Positions 24,024 to 32,640 of a stretch of 64,000 nucleotides of DNA are shown piece by piece (the first letter of the stretch is position 1; each line of letters begins with the position of its first letter). Source of the stretch: Paenibacillus terrae (GTDB lineage Bacteria; Bacillota; Bacilli; Paenibacillales; Paenibacillaceae); NCBI RefSeq assembly GCF_005217525.1, contig NZ_PNXQ01000015.1, forward strand, positions 12,916 through 76,915. Reading direction: 5' to 3'. The position numbers and the translations under genes are program-made. The notes beneath the pieces were generated by a model. It did not search any database, was not told the DNA's origin, and saw only the letters and a program-made list of their open reading frames with translations.

Positions 24024-24107
24024 ACCGGTAATCGAAACCAAGGTCATGGTCGTCAGCCCGATCGCTCTCTCTTTCGTCTTACCGACCGCTGAAAGGAATG
24101 AGCAATC

Positions 24108-25526
24108 ATGAGCCTAGAGGCTTTAAACGAACGAGTAATAACCGATCTTTCGTATCTCAACTTCAGGGGACCTAACTGGGTTCGCCCACTGAGCCATCCT
24201 GAGGGGCATGTCTATGACGTTGTGATCGTCGGCGGCGGACAATGCGGCTTGGGTGCAGCCTTCGGCCTTTTGCGAGAACGTGTTTCCAACATTCTCGTTA
24301 TCGACGAAAACAAGGAAGGCTCCGAAGGGCCGTGGGAAACCTATGCCCGCATGGTGACGTTGAGAACACCCAAGTATTTGACCTCCATCGACCTGGGGAT
24401 TTCTTCGCTGACCTTTCGCTCCTGGTGGGAGGCACAAGCCGGGCAGAAAGGCTGGGAAGAGGTGGTCAAGATTCCGCGGGGCGACTGGATGAATTACTTG
24501 CGCTGGTATCGAAAGGTCCTTGATCTGCCTGTCCTTAATGAGGTCAGGCTGAAGCTGATCGAGCCCGTGGAGGGTGGGGTTCATCGCCTGTATATCGAAG
24601 GGGCGAGAGCGCCATCTGCTCAATTGCTGTCACGCAAGGTTGTGTTGGCCACCGGTATTCAGGGCGGTGGAGAATGGTATGTTCCGCCCGTGATTGCTGA
24701 TAAACTGCCGCACCACCTATATGCCCACACCTCGGAAATCATCGACTTTGATTCGCTGAAAGGCAAGAGAATCGCTATATTGGGTGGTGGGGCTTCGGCC
24801 TTTGATAATGCCAATTTCGCACTAGCGGAAGGAGTGGCTGAGGTCCATATTTTTGTCCGCCGAAAGGAACTGCCTAGGATCAACCCGATCCGTCAGATGG
24901 AATTGTCCGGCATGATTGAACGGTTTGCTACGCTGTCGGATGCCGAGAAATATGCGGTGATCGCCCATTTTTTCAAGCACAGTCAGCCGCCGACCAATGA
25001 CACCTTTGAGCGTGCGGTTTCGTGGCCCGGTTTCCAATTGCATTTGGGTGCGCCATGGCTTGATGTGGAGGCTGCGGACGAAGGGGCGACAGTGACTGTG
25101 CCTCAAGGTAAATTCACCTTCGATTTTCTCGTTATCAGCACAGGTCTCCTCTCCGATCCAGCTTTGCGACCGGAGTTGAGGCTTGTCGAAAGCCACATTG
25201 CGCGCTGGGAAGACCGCTATAAGGCCCCGAAAGCGGTAGCTAATCCTTTGCTTGATGCACATCCTTATTTGAGTCCGGGCTTTGCTTTCTTGAGCCGCGA
25301 TGACAAGGACCCAAAACTGCTGAATGGACTTTTTGCTTTTAACTATGCTGCTTTGGTCAGTTGCGGGCTCTCGGCTTCTGCGATTTCTGGCATGAGATTT
25401 GCTATACCCAAGCTCGCGTCGGCAGTGGCAGATCAGCTATTCCTTGATGATCGCGAAGAGATTCTGAAAGACTTCTTTGCCTATGATAAGGCTGAATTTG
25501 TTGGCGAGTGGCCGAAAAAGGCATGA
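24108..25526 (+). CDS. FAD/NAD(P)-dependent monooxygenase-like flavoprotein
   Basis: A 472-residue flavoprotein with two Rossmann motifs: VVIVGGGQCGLGAA near residue 42 and RIAILGGGASAFDNA near residue 222, and a FLVISTGLLSDP segment near residue 342. The layout is that of class B flavin monooxygenase-like proteins, not of HpxO-type urate hydroxylase (which has a single nucleotide motif and a different fold order) and not of a Rieske reductase, since no 2Fe-2S domain is visible. It sits inside the purine operon, between pucG and guaD. An oxidative step on a purine is possible, but function is unproven. The start follows AAAGGAATGAGC. Confidence 0.72.
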   Translation: MSLEALNERVITDLSYLNFRGPNWVRPLSHPEGHVYDVVIVGGGQCGLGAAFGLLRERVSNILVIDENKEGSEGPWETYARMVTLRTPKYLTSIDLGISSLTFRSWWEAQAGQKGWEEVVKIPRGDWMNYLRWYRKVLDLPVLNEVRLKLIEPVEGGVHRLYIEGARAPSAQLLSRKVVLATGIQGGGEWYVPPVIADKLPHHLYAHTSEIIDFDSLKGKRIAILGGGASAFDNANFALAEGVAEVHIFVRRKELPRINPIRQMELSGMIERFATLSDAEKYAVIAHFFKHSQPPTNDTFERAVSWPGFQLHLGAPWLDVEAADEGATVTVPQGKFTFDFLVISTGLLSDPALRPELRLVESHIARWEDRYKAPKAVANPLLDAHPYLSPGFAFLSRDDKDPKLLNGLFAFNYAALVSCGLSASAISGMRFAIPKLASAVADQLFLDDREEILKDFFAYDKAEFVGEWPKKA

Positions 25527-25611
25527 ACCAAGGGTTAAAACTCACACACGGCGGATACTATCGTTTTTATTGGATGAATGACCTTGAAATGAATAGCAGG
25601 AGGATGATCCC

Positions 25612-26082
25612 GTGAGTAATGAAAACTTAATGAATCAAGCAATCCAGTTAGCCCAGCAAAATGTTGTTTCTGGTCATGGTGGTCCATTCGGTGCCATTGT
25701 AGTTAAGGCTGGAAAAATTATCGGAAGAGGGGTTAATGAAGTTACCTCGTCCTGCGATCCTACAGCACATGCAGAAGTACAGGCTATACGAGAAGCATGT
25801 AATAATTTAAATGATTTTCAATTAAATGGTTGTGTGATCTATACAAGCTGTGAACCATGCCCGATGTGTATTGGGGCCATTTATTGGGCAAGGCCTGATG
25901 CAGTCTACTACGCATGTACAAAAGAAGAAGCAGCAATCATAGGATTTGACGACCAATTTATATATGAACAAATTGCTTTGCCTATGGAAGATCGTTCAAT
26001 AATTATGAGTCAAATATACCCGCCCGAAAGTAAGCTGCCTTTTGAAACATGGAGCACATCAGTTCAAAAAATAGAATATTAA
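25612..26082 (+). CDS. guaD: Guanine deaminase
   Basis: A 156-residue cytidine-deaminase-fold enzyme that converts guanine to xanthine. The zinc site is HAEVQAIREA (H-A-E) plus CEPCPMC, and GGPFGAIVV matches the family. The start is a GTG seven bases after AGGAGG. It is more AT-rich than the upstream operon genes, which might mean a separate history. It feeds xanthine into the pathway encoded upstream, although no xanthine dehydrogenase is present here. Confidence 0.9.
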   Translation: MSNENLMNQAIQLAQQNVVSGHGGPFGAIVVKAGKIIGRGVNEVTSSCDPTAHAEVQAIREACNNLNDFQLNGCVIYTSCEPCPMCIGAIYWARPDAVYYACTKEEAAIIGFDDQFIYEQIALPMEDRSIIMSQIYPPESKLPFETWSTSVQKIEY

Positions 26083-26093
26083 TACTGATTATT

Positions 26094-26126
26094 GCCACCA
26101 TTGATTGAAGTTCGATGGTGGCTTGT
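26094..26126 (+). terminator. Probable terminator of the purine operon
   Basis: GCCACCAT and ATGGTGGC form an 8-bp stem 11 bases after the guaD stop; the tail TTGTTATG is only modestly T-rich. Confidence 0.55.
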
Positions 26127-26300
26127 TATGGTGCATGATCGTATGAACACTTCATTAGCATGTTTTTCTGTATGTTCTTCTAATTTAAGATACGAATAAT
26201 TTCGGCTGAAAAAGGGTACATATGTTATAAACAGACAATGATTAAGCAAATTCAGGACAAGCTTGCGGATTGAATATATTTTACAAGGGGAGGGATTTGC

Positions 26301-26456
26301 ATGAAAATTATCATTACACAAAAGGAAGCCGCCGACAAAGGAATCTGGACAGAGATCATGGGCATGTTCGCTGTAACCAAAGAGGACGAGGTGTGGCAAA
26401 ATGAAGAGTTTATTCTCACTGAAGAACAGGCGCGTCAGGTCGGATTGATCAAATAA
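26301..26456 (+). CDS. Small protein, 51 residues, unknown function
   Basis: An ATG 7 bases after GGGGAGGGA opens a frame of 51 residues, too short for many gene callers. It begins MKIIITQKEAADKGIWTEIMG and ends LTEEQARQVGLIK. The Lys/Ile start, a central acidic stretch and the terminal LTEEQA--GLIK resemble short Bacillus and phage proteins of unknown function. There is no membrane segment. The surrounding 26127-26630 shows no other gene. Confidence 0.65.
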   Translation: MKIIITQKEAADKGIWTEIMGMFAVTKEDEVWQNEEFILTEEQARQVGLIK

Positions 26457-26630
26457 TAAGCCGTAAATGGGACATGTAAGCAAGTTTTAAGACCAAGTCT
26501 TAAAAAATCGTAACTTCTTTTTTATGGTTCTGATACACTTTTTAACCTTACAACGTTTATAGTAAGTGCATAAGGGTAATGAAGCTTACAGACACCGTGT
26601 ACATACCCAGACGGTAAGGAGAGATCAGAC

Positions 26631-27140
26631 ATGATGAGACTAGCTTCGAAATGGACAGTATTGGCTTTAATGATGATGCTTATGACGGCGGCGGGAGCAA
26701 CAGCACAAGGCTACACGCCCGTAGTACCTGCCGAAAATCAGGAGACCGTATATATAAACCAAATGGAGATGCGTAACGGACAAATCTATTTGTCGGCAGA
26801 TCCAATTGAATGGTATGAAGGTAAGGCAGCAGACAAGGCGTTCCTGGAGCATGAAGGAAACACAGGGTTGGATGGAGCACCAGACGGTTACTACATCATA
26901 AACAATTCTGTGCAAAATGATGTGTATCAGGTTGCGCCAGATGCTTCGGTAGAGGTACAAATTTATGATCATACAGGTCGTATAGAAGATACAGATGTAA
27001 AATGGAACGAATCGATCCCTTTGGCACAATTTGAAAAAGATTTTGCCAAAAAAGATGTATTGGATCTCAGCCAATTTCCATACCATGTGACGTTGCGTGA
27101 GGGTAAGGTCGTTAAAATCGTGCAGCAGTTCATTCCTTAA
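26631..27140 (+). CDS. Secreted protein of unknown function
   Basis: A 169-residue protein with a typical signal peptide: two Met, Arg and Lys near the start, a hydrophobic core (WTVLALMMMLMTAAG) and an AxA cleavage site near ATAQG. The mature part is acidic and includes ADPIEWYEGKAADKAFLEHE, a GYYIIN strand and a C-terminal KVVKIVQQFIP. I do not recognise a named family. It is probably an exported small beta-domain protein. GGAGAG lies before the ATG and a terminator follows. Confidence 0.72.
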   Translation: MMRLASKWTVLALMMMLMTAAGATAQGYTPVVPAENQETVYINQMEMRNGQIYLSADPIEWYEGKAADKAFLEHEGNTGLDGAPDGYYIINNSVQNDVYQVAPDASVEVQIYDHTGRIEDTDVKWNESIPLAQFEKDFAKKDVLDLSQFPYHVTLREGKVVKIVQQFIP

Positions 27141-27161
27141 CATACAAGGTATTGCATAACA

Positions 27162-27207
27162 AACACGTGCTTTTCACTGGATTCATGTCAGGGGAGCACG
27201 TGTTTTT
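27162..27207 (+). terminator. Terminator after the secreted protein gene
   Basis: AACACGTGCT and AGCACGTGTT arms, followed by TTTTT. Confidence 0.8.
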
Positions 27208-27220
27208 CATACGTTATAAT

Positions 27221-27264
27221 AAAAAAGAGGATATCCTCCCACCAAGGGGCGAATATCCTCTTTT
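27221..27264 (-). terminator. Terminator for azoR
   Basis: AAAAGAGGATAT and ATATCCTCTTTT flank an 18-base loop. It works for the minus strand (T run at 27226-27221) and can also act on the plus strand. Confidence 0.75.
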
Positions 27265-27280
27265 GTTCATATATATAGGA

Positions 27281-27907
27281 TTAGAACGATTTTGCAGCTT
27301 CTGTTGCACTTTGTACAGCGGCTTCAACAATGGCTTGTGCTTGATCTGGAGCTTGGTTATGTCCTTCCAGTACAACCTTCACGATGTCTTTCACACCGAA
27401 GAAGGATAAGATGTTGCTCATGAAGTTCAAAGACATTTCAGCAGCAGCAGCAGGACCTTCGGAGTATACGCCGCCTCTTGCATTCAACAGGGCTACTTTC
27501 GTTTCAGTTACGAGACCAACTGGACCCTCAGCAGTGTATTTGAACGTTTTACCAGCTTGGTTCAGGTAGTCAATGTAAGTATGCAGTACAGCTGGAATCG
27601 TCATGTTCCAAAGCGGGAAAGCGAATACGACTTTGTCTGCTGCCAGGAATTGATCAAGGTAGCCGTTAGCTACGCCCGCCAGGCGAGCTTCTTCAGCGTT
27701 CAGCTCCAAGCCTCTAGCGGATTTGAACGTGCCGTTAATCATGTTGGCGTTCAAATAAGGAAGCTCGACGGAGAACAGGTCCAGTTCAGTGATTTCATCG
27801 GATGGATGGGAAGCTTTGTAGCTTTCCACGAAGGCGTTATACAATTTAACGGTTGCGGATTCTTCGGCTGTACGATCGTTAGCTTTGACAAATAGTACTT
27901 TAGACAT
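27281..27907 (-). CDS. azoR: FMN-dependent NADH-azoreductase
   Basis: A 208-residue flavodoxin-fold enzyme that reduces quinones and azo compounds by two-electron transfer from NADH. Motifs are KVLFVKANDR at the N-terminus, AFPLWNMTIPAVLHTYIDYL (the FMN/substrate segment PLWNxxxPAxLKxxID) and LLNARGGVYSEG. The length is typical. AGGGGGA precedes the ATG. Its promoter contains GTAA/TTAC half-sites like those before the nitroreductase and HxlR genes, so a shared quinone or disulfide stress control is suspected. Confidence 0.92.
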   Translation of the reverse strand: MSKVLFVKANDRTAEESATVKLYNAFVESYKASHPSDEITELDLFSVELPYLNANMINGTFKSARGLELNAEEARLAGVANGYLDQFLAADKVVFAFPLWNMTIPAVLHTYIDYLNQAGKTFKYTAEGPVGLVTETKVALLNARGGVYSEGPAAAAEMSLNFMSNILSFFGVKDIVKVVLEGHNQAPDQAQAIVEAAVQSATEAAKSF

Positions 27908-27933
27908 GATTTATTTCCCCCTAGGTAAGTTAA

Positions 27934-27982
27934 GTAAGTCATTTACCTCGTAATATTACAATATAAAGATAATATCTGTCAA
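27934..27982 (-). promoter_or_regulatory. azoR promoter with GTAA/TTAC repeats
   Basis: Minus-strand -35 TTGACA (27977-27982), 18-base spacer, -10 TAATAT (27953-27958). The perfect palindrome GTAATATTAC (27950-27959) overlaps the -10 box, and GGTAA (27934-27938) is inverted against TTACC (27943-27947). Confidence 0.55.
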
Positions 27983-28179
27983 CACTTTTATATTAAATTT
28001 ATTTTAACAAGCTACTTTATTTTTTACACTATAAAATTTATGTGTTTCTTTTGCAAAATATCAGTTTTGCGGTAAAATTTAAGTATGAGCCGATTGGAAG
28101 AATGGATTCCATAGGCAAAGAATGAAATTATGTTGTCAACAGGATAGACACAACAGATGAACGAAAAAAGGTGAGTAGC

Positions 28180-28983
28180 TTGAAGATTGGTTTTTTTGAT
28201 TCAGGATTGGGTGGAATTACGGTATTATCTGAGGCCTTCCGACGGCTGCCAAACGAAAATTTTGTATACTTGGCGGATACGCTTCATGTTCCTTACGGGA
28301 CGAAAACACCGCAGGAGGTGTGCGGATACGTCAAGGCTTCGGTACAAACGATTTTAAAAGAGGATGTTAAGGCGCTGGTCATTGCCTGTAATACAGCCAC
28401 GAGCATAGCGGTTGCAGAGCTGAGGAACGAATATCATATTCCGATCATTGGTATGGAGCCTGCCGTGAAGCCTGCGGTGGAGATGAATCGAGCGAATGGT
28501 AAAAGAGTGCTGGTGTTAGCCACGCCGTTGACATTAAAACAATCCGGTTATGCAGCGCTGGTATCCAGAGTTGACGATCATGGAAGTGTGGATTCGTTGC
28601 CTTTGCCCGAACTGGTGCATTATTGTGAGCAGTTAAATTTTGACCGGGCAGTAATGGCCGAATATTTTAACGGTAAGCTGGCTGCGTTCGATCTGAACTT
28701 ATACGGTACAGTCGTTTTGGGATGTACACACTATCCTTTTTATAAGGAGATCTTGAAGGGGTTGCTGCCTTCCCATATTCAGCTAATCGACGGGAGTCAG
28801 GGAACGGTCAGACGATTAAAACAGGTATTGTCTGAACGCAATTTGCTGGTATCTCCGGCAAAAGCGGGTCAATCGCAGGAGGGACACATTACGTTCCTGT
28901 GTACCAGTCAGGATGAGGAATATGTCCATAAAATGGAGCGTGCGCTTGAAATTTATGCGGAGCATGAAAAGATTTCTTTTTAA
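28180..28983 (+). CDS. racE: Glutamate racemase
   Basis: A 267-residue racemase supplying D-glutamate for peptidoglycan. The N-terminal FFDSGLGGITVL motif and the two catalytic cysteines, C70 in IACNTAT and C182 in VLGCTHYP, are intact. LADTLHVPYGTKT and IIGMEPAVKPA also match. The start was set at a TTG seven bases after AAAAGGTG; the GTG inside that site at 28171 would leave no ribosome site. The gene is divergent from azoR. Confidence 0.9.
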   Translation: MKIGFFDSGLGGITVLSEAFRRLPNENFVYLADTLHVPYGTKTPQEVCGYVKASVQTILKEDVKALVIACNTATSIAVAELRNEYHIPIIGMEPAVKPAVEMNRANGKRVLVLATPLTLKQSGYAALVSRVDDHGSVDSLPLPELVHYCEQLNFDRAVMAEYFNGKLAAFDLNLYGTVVLGCTHYPFYKEILKGLLPSHIQLIDGSQGTVRRLKQVLSERNLLVSPAKAGQSQEGHITFLCTSQDEEYVHKMERALEIYAEHEKISF

Positions 28984-29077
28984 AGCAGGTGCGACTGGCG
29001 AACGGATTGAATCATAGCGATGAATCCCAGCGTCAGTCGCGTAGTGAATCAGAGGCATGGATGAGGGGAGGCTTTTG

Positions 29078-29370
29078 ATGGACGTTCAACTGATCTTAAA
29101 GGAGCTTCAGGAAGCAGGTATACTTGAAGGCCATATGCAAGAACTCAAATCCCTGACTGGAGGAACCTCAAGCGAAGTGACTGCCATCATGGACGGAATC
29201 AGGCCGCGATATGTGATCAAGCAGAATGATCCGGTGGTAGGAGTTTCGAGCTGAACAGGGAGGTGCTACAGGGATTATATTTTCGAATAGCTACCTGCAT
29301 TCGGCACCACCCAAAAGATCTCGATCAATATACAGAAGCGTGGACTTATTGGCTGAACAGGGTTCGCTGA
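29078..29370 (+). pseudogene. Aminoglycoside phosphotransferase family gene, internally deleted
   Basis: The N-terminal 58 codons (start after GGGGAGGC) encode a kinase-like lobe: LKSLTGGTSSEV, then IRPRYVIKQNDP. The frame stops at 29254. In another frame, 29236-29370 encodes a C-terminus (LNREVLQGLYFRIATC, then HPKDLDQYTEAWTYW) typical of this family. The catalytic core (HGDLxxxN and DWE) is absent, so several hundred bases appear deleted. Two remnants in the right order suggest one decayed gene. Confidence 0.6.
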
Positions 29371-29384
29371 AAGGAATAGGGAAT

Positions 29385-29806
29385 ATGAGTATACAAGGAT
29401 GGAATCATATTTGCTTTTCGGTGTCAGATTTGGAGAAGTCGATACATTTTTATCAAAATGTATTAGATGGAAAGCTGCTTGTCAAAGGACGTAAGCTGGC
29501 TTATCTGACTGCCTGGGCATGTGGCTGGCTCTCAATGTGGAGGAGGATATCCCGAGAAATGAAATTCATCATTCCTATACGCATGTTGCATTTTCGGTAG
29601 CGGAAGCGGATTTTGAGGATATGCTTAACAAGCTGAGAGCTTTCAATGTCACAATTTTGCCCGGGCGAGAGCGGAATGAACAGGACAAAAGGTCAGTCTA
29701 TTTTACAGATCCGGACGGACATAAGTTTGAATTCCATACAGGGCAATTGCAGGATCGCCTGGAATATTATAAAAATGAGAAAAAGCACATGACTTTTTAT
29801 GATTGA
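29385..29806 (+). pseudogene. fosB: FosB-type metallothiol transferase gene with a frameshift
   Basis: Two overlapping frames together encode one complete FosB-like protein. The first starts MSIQGWNHICFSVSDLEKSI and runs to GRKLAY; the second continues [41 protein letters not shown] and ends KKHMTFYD. A single missing base near 29506 separates them. Restored, it would have about 140 residues, the normal FosB length, with the metal ligands (two His, one Glu) intact. FosB adds bacillithiol or cysteine to fosfomycin. The lesion could be real decay or a sequencing error. AAGGAATAGGG precedes the ATG. Confidence 0.8.
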
Positions 29807-29845
29807 GTAATATGCAGGGTTCACATCTGGGAGGAATACATAAGT

Positions 29846-31246
29846 ATGTCACTTTCGCAGGAAAACGGCTCCAAGCAAGCACAAGTTGTGAAAACGATGA
29901 CAGTTTTTGCAATCACTTGGCCGATCTTTATAGAAATGCTGTTTCATATTTTGATGGGTAGTGTGGATACGTTCATGCTGAGCCATGTGTCGGACGAGGT
30001 TGTGTCGGCTGTGGGTGTGTCGAGACAACTGATTGAATTTACGATTATTTTGTTCAATCTGCTCGGTCTTGGAGTAGGTGTCATCATCGCTCAGCTATTG
30101 GGTGCACAAAAGCATGTGGATGCGAGCCGTGTTACGGCCTCTGCCCTGACCTTCAATCTGATATTCGGTTTGGCGCTGAGCTTGATGTTTATTGTGAGCC
30201 GGGATTTTCTGCTGTCCTTTTACCATATTACCCCGACGATTAAGGAAAATGCCGAGATCTATATGATGCTGGCAGGGGGTTCGCTGTTTCTCGAAGCGCT
30301 TATGCTAACCGCAGGTCCGGTGATTCGTTCACACGGTTTTACGAAAGATACGATGATCGTGGGCATTGGTATGAACATTTTGCATATTGTGGGGAATGCG
30401 TTGCTGATTTACGGCTGGTTGGGTCTGCCGCAAATGGGCGTGGCCGGAGCAGCGATTTCAACGGTAATTAGCCGCGCTGTAGCCTGTGTCTGGATTTTTA
30501 TTCTGTTATACAAACGTGTAAGTGCGCCGATTCGCCTCCAGTATTATGTACAGCTTCAATGGAGCAAGCTGGTGGCCATCCTGAAAATCGGCATCCCGGC
30601 GGGACTGGAATGGTTGTCTTATCAACTCAGCCAAATGATGGTGACCCGGTTTGTTAGCTTCATGGGCACAACGGCGATTGCTACTCATTTTTATACGAAT
30701 ACGATAGTATACTTTTTTATGGTGTTCGGAATGGCAGTGGGTGAGGGGACGGAAATTATTGTTGCTCGCCTGATAGGTGCAGGAGATAAGGAAAAGGCGT
30801 ATCACCAACTACTGCGCAGCCTGAAATGGTCGCTGGTCATTACGATTGCGGTGATCGTGGTGGTATCCTTTTTCCGGTATGAAGTGATGGCGATCTTTAC
30901 GGATGAGCCGGCGATTATTCAACTGGGGGCAGCGATTTTGCTGTTCTGTATACTGCTGGAGCCAGGCCGTGTGTTCAATCATGTCGTCATTAACTCCTTG
31001 CGGGCGGCGGGGGATGTACAGTTTCCGCTGATGATGGCGATCATCTCGATGTGGGGGATCAAAATTCCGTTGGCATATGTGCTGGGCATTCATCTGGGAT
31101 ATGGTGTGCTTGGGGTGTGGATTGCACATGCCTGTGATGAGTGGGTACGAGGCATTTTCCACTATCTGCGCTGGAAAGGTCGGAAGTGGCAGCACAAGTC
31201 GCTGTTGTCCAAGGCTGAGCTTCAAGCGGATTCGTTGTCAGGCTGA
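29846..31246 (+). CDS. MATE family efflux transporter
   Basis: A 466-residue protein with 12 predicted membrane helices and the MATE repeat pattern: ITWPIFIEMLFHILMGSVDTFMLSH in the first half and IGIPAGLEWLSYQLSQMMVTRFV in the second. These proteins export cationic drugs or metabolites with Na+ or H+ exchange. GGGAGGA precedes the ATG and a terminator follows. It directly follows the decayed resistance genes, but the pump itself looks intact. Substrate unknown. Confidence 0.88.
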   Translation: MSLSQENGSKQAQVVKTMTVFAITWPIFIEMLFHILMGSVDTFMLSHVSDEVVSAVGVSRQLIEFTIILFNLLGLGVGVIIAQLLGAQKHVDASRVTASALTFNLIFGLALSLMFIVSRDFLLSFYHITPTIKENAEIYMMLAGGSLFLEALMLTAGPVIRSHGFTKDTMIVGIGMNILHIVGNALLIYGWLGLPQMGVAGAAISTVISRAVACVWIFILLYKRVSAPIRLQYYVQLQWSKLVAILKIGIPAGLEWLSYQLSQMMVTRFVSFMGTTAIATHFYTNTIVYFFMVFGMAVGEGTEIIVARLIGAGDKEKAYHQLLRSLKWSLVITIAVIVVVSFFRYEVMAIFTDEPAIIQLGAAILLFCILLEPGRVFNHVVINSLRAAGDVQFPLMMAIISMWGIKIPLAYVLGIHLGYGVLGVWIAHACDEWVRGIFHYLRWKGRKWQHKSLLSKAELQADSLSG

Positions 31247-31278
31247 CATTTGAAGCTGTAGTTGCTCTGGCTCTTTTA

Positions 31279-31320
31279 ACATAGGCATTCTCCATGGATA
31301 TGGGGGATGTCTATGTTTTT
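31279..31320 (+). terminator. Terminator after the MATE gene
   Basis: AACATAGGCATTCTCC pairs with GGGGGATGTCTATGTT with a few mismatches, followed by five T. Confidence 0.7.
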
Positions 31321-31474
31321 ACAAAAATAAACAAAAGGGGATGTTCAAACTTTTCAAAAATTGCTAGAATATAGTAACCTCAAACAAGAGTTTCAGTAGA
31401 GGTTTTGCAAGTTTCGGTTTTGAAAGTTTTAAAGACGGATGGTTTCCGATTGAATCCATGAAGGAGGGAATAGG

Positions 31475-32455
31475 ATGGAACGTAAAGTGTATATCATTCC
31501 TTACCAAGTGATCAAGCAGGAGCAACAGGTGAATGAAATACCGCGAGGGGTGGAGCTGATTCAGGCCCCTGCGGTGTGGAGCCGAGCCCGAGGCCAGGGA
31601 GTGAAGGTGGCAGTACTGGATACGGGCTGTGATGCGGACCATCCTGATTTGAAGGAACGCATTATTGGTGGCCGGAACTTCACGGATGATGATGACAGTG
31701 ATCCAAACATTTTCACGGATTACAACGGTCACGGTACGCATGTAGCAGGCACAATCGCGGCAGCAGAAAATGGAGATGGTGTGGTGGGTGTCGCCCCGGA
31801 GGCGGATTTGCTCATTATCAAGGTCCTGAACAAGCAAGGCTCCGGTCAATACGACTGGATCATTCAGGGCATTCATTATGCGATTGAGCAAAAGGCAGAC
31901 ATCATCTCGATGTCGCTTGGCGGCCCCGAGGATGTGCCTGAGCTTCATGAAGCGGTGCAGAAGGCGGTAGCGAACCAAATTTTGGTCGTCTGCGCAGCAG
32001 GTAATGAGGGAGACGGTGACGACAGAACGGACGAACTGGGCTATCCCGGCTGCTATAACGAGGTGATCAGCGTAGGCGCTGTAAACTTTGACAGACATGC
32101 TTCCGATTTCAGCAACTCCAATAATGAGGTGGATTTGGTTGCGCCGGGAGAAGATATTCTGTCTACCGTTCCGGGCGGCAAATATGCGACCTTCAGCGGT
32201 ACTTCAATGGCTACCCCGCATGTAGCAGGTGCTTTGGCACTGATTAAGCAGTTGGCGAACGCGAGCTTTGAACGGAATCTCACCGAGCCGGAGCTATACG
32301 CCCAACTGATCAAACGCACCATTCCACTCGGCCATTCTGCCAAGCTGGAAGGCAACGGGCTGTTGTACTTGACGGCAGTCGAGGAGCTTTCCCGTATTTT
32401 CGACTCTCAGTGTGTAGCAGGAATACTGAGCGCAGGATCATTACATGTTAAATAA
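31475..32455 (+). CDS. ispA: Intracellular subtilisin-type serine protease
   Basis: A 326-residue S8 protease without a signal peptide. The catalytic triad is D49 (AVLDTGC), H86 (GHGTHVAGT) and S244 (SGTSMATPHVAG), with the oxyanion Asn in CAAGNEGDGD. The N-terminus carries the short IIPYQV motif, matching the LIPY/F inhibitory propeptide of intracellular subtilisins that is removed on activation. Acidic loops (DDDDSD) are consistent with calcium binding. It probably degrades cytoplasmic proteins in stationary phase or sporulation. AAGGAGGGA precedes the ATG. Confidence 0.92.
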   Translation: MERKVYIIPYQVIKQEQQVNEIPRGVELIQAPAVWSRARGQGVKVAVLDTGCDADHPDLKERIIGGRNFTDDDDSDPNIFTDYNGHGTHVAGTIAAAENGDGVVGVAPEADLLIIKVLNKQGSGQYDWIIQGIHYAIEQKADIISMSLGGPEDVPELHEAVQKAVANQILVVCAAGNEGDGDDRTDELGYPGCYNEVISVGAVNFDRHASDFSNSNNEVDLVAPGEDILSTVPGGKYATFSGTSMATPHVAGALALIKQLANASFERNLTEPELYAQLIKRTIPLGHSAKLEGNGLLYLTAVEELSRIFDSQCVAGILSAGSLHVK

Positions 32456-32497
32456 GCCGTAACTGTCGGAAGACAAGAACATGCATTTATAATAATA

Positions 32498-32521
32498 AGT
32501 CGCTACTTTAGCGGCTTTTTT
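32498..32521 (+). terminator. Terminator after the subtilisin gene
   Basis: AAG-T-CGCTA and TAGCG-G-CTT arms with a CTT loop and six T. Confidence 0.75.
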
Positions 32522-32640
32522 GTTTTCATAGACGATTAGATAATTGCCTCATACAACAATGCAATGAAGCTTTGTTAATGAGAGGAAGACGATTTGGCAT
32601 GTCTTAATGGTCTCAATCTGAAATACAGCGATTTATCAAT

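Noticed and set aside
24108..25526. Assignment of the operon flavoprotein as an HpxO-type urate hydroxylase
   Set aside because: It carries two separate nucleotide-binding motifs and lacks the single-motif aromatic-hydroxylase layout, so the name was not given despite the tempting context.
24108..25526. Assignment of the operon flavoprotein as the Rieske reductase
   Set aside because: No plant-type or other 2Fe-2S cysteine motif is visible in it; a reductase role cannot be supported.
28989..29034. Inverted repeat GCGACTG-CAGTCGC after racE
   Set aside because: The arms are real but there is no T run on either side and the loop is long, so I do not call it a terminator.
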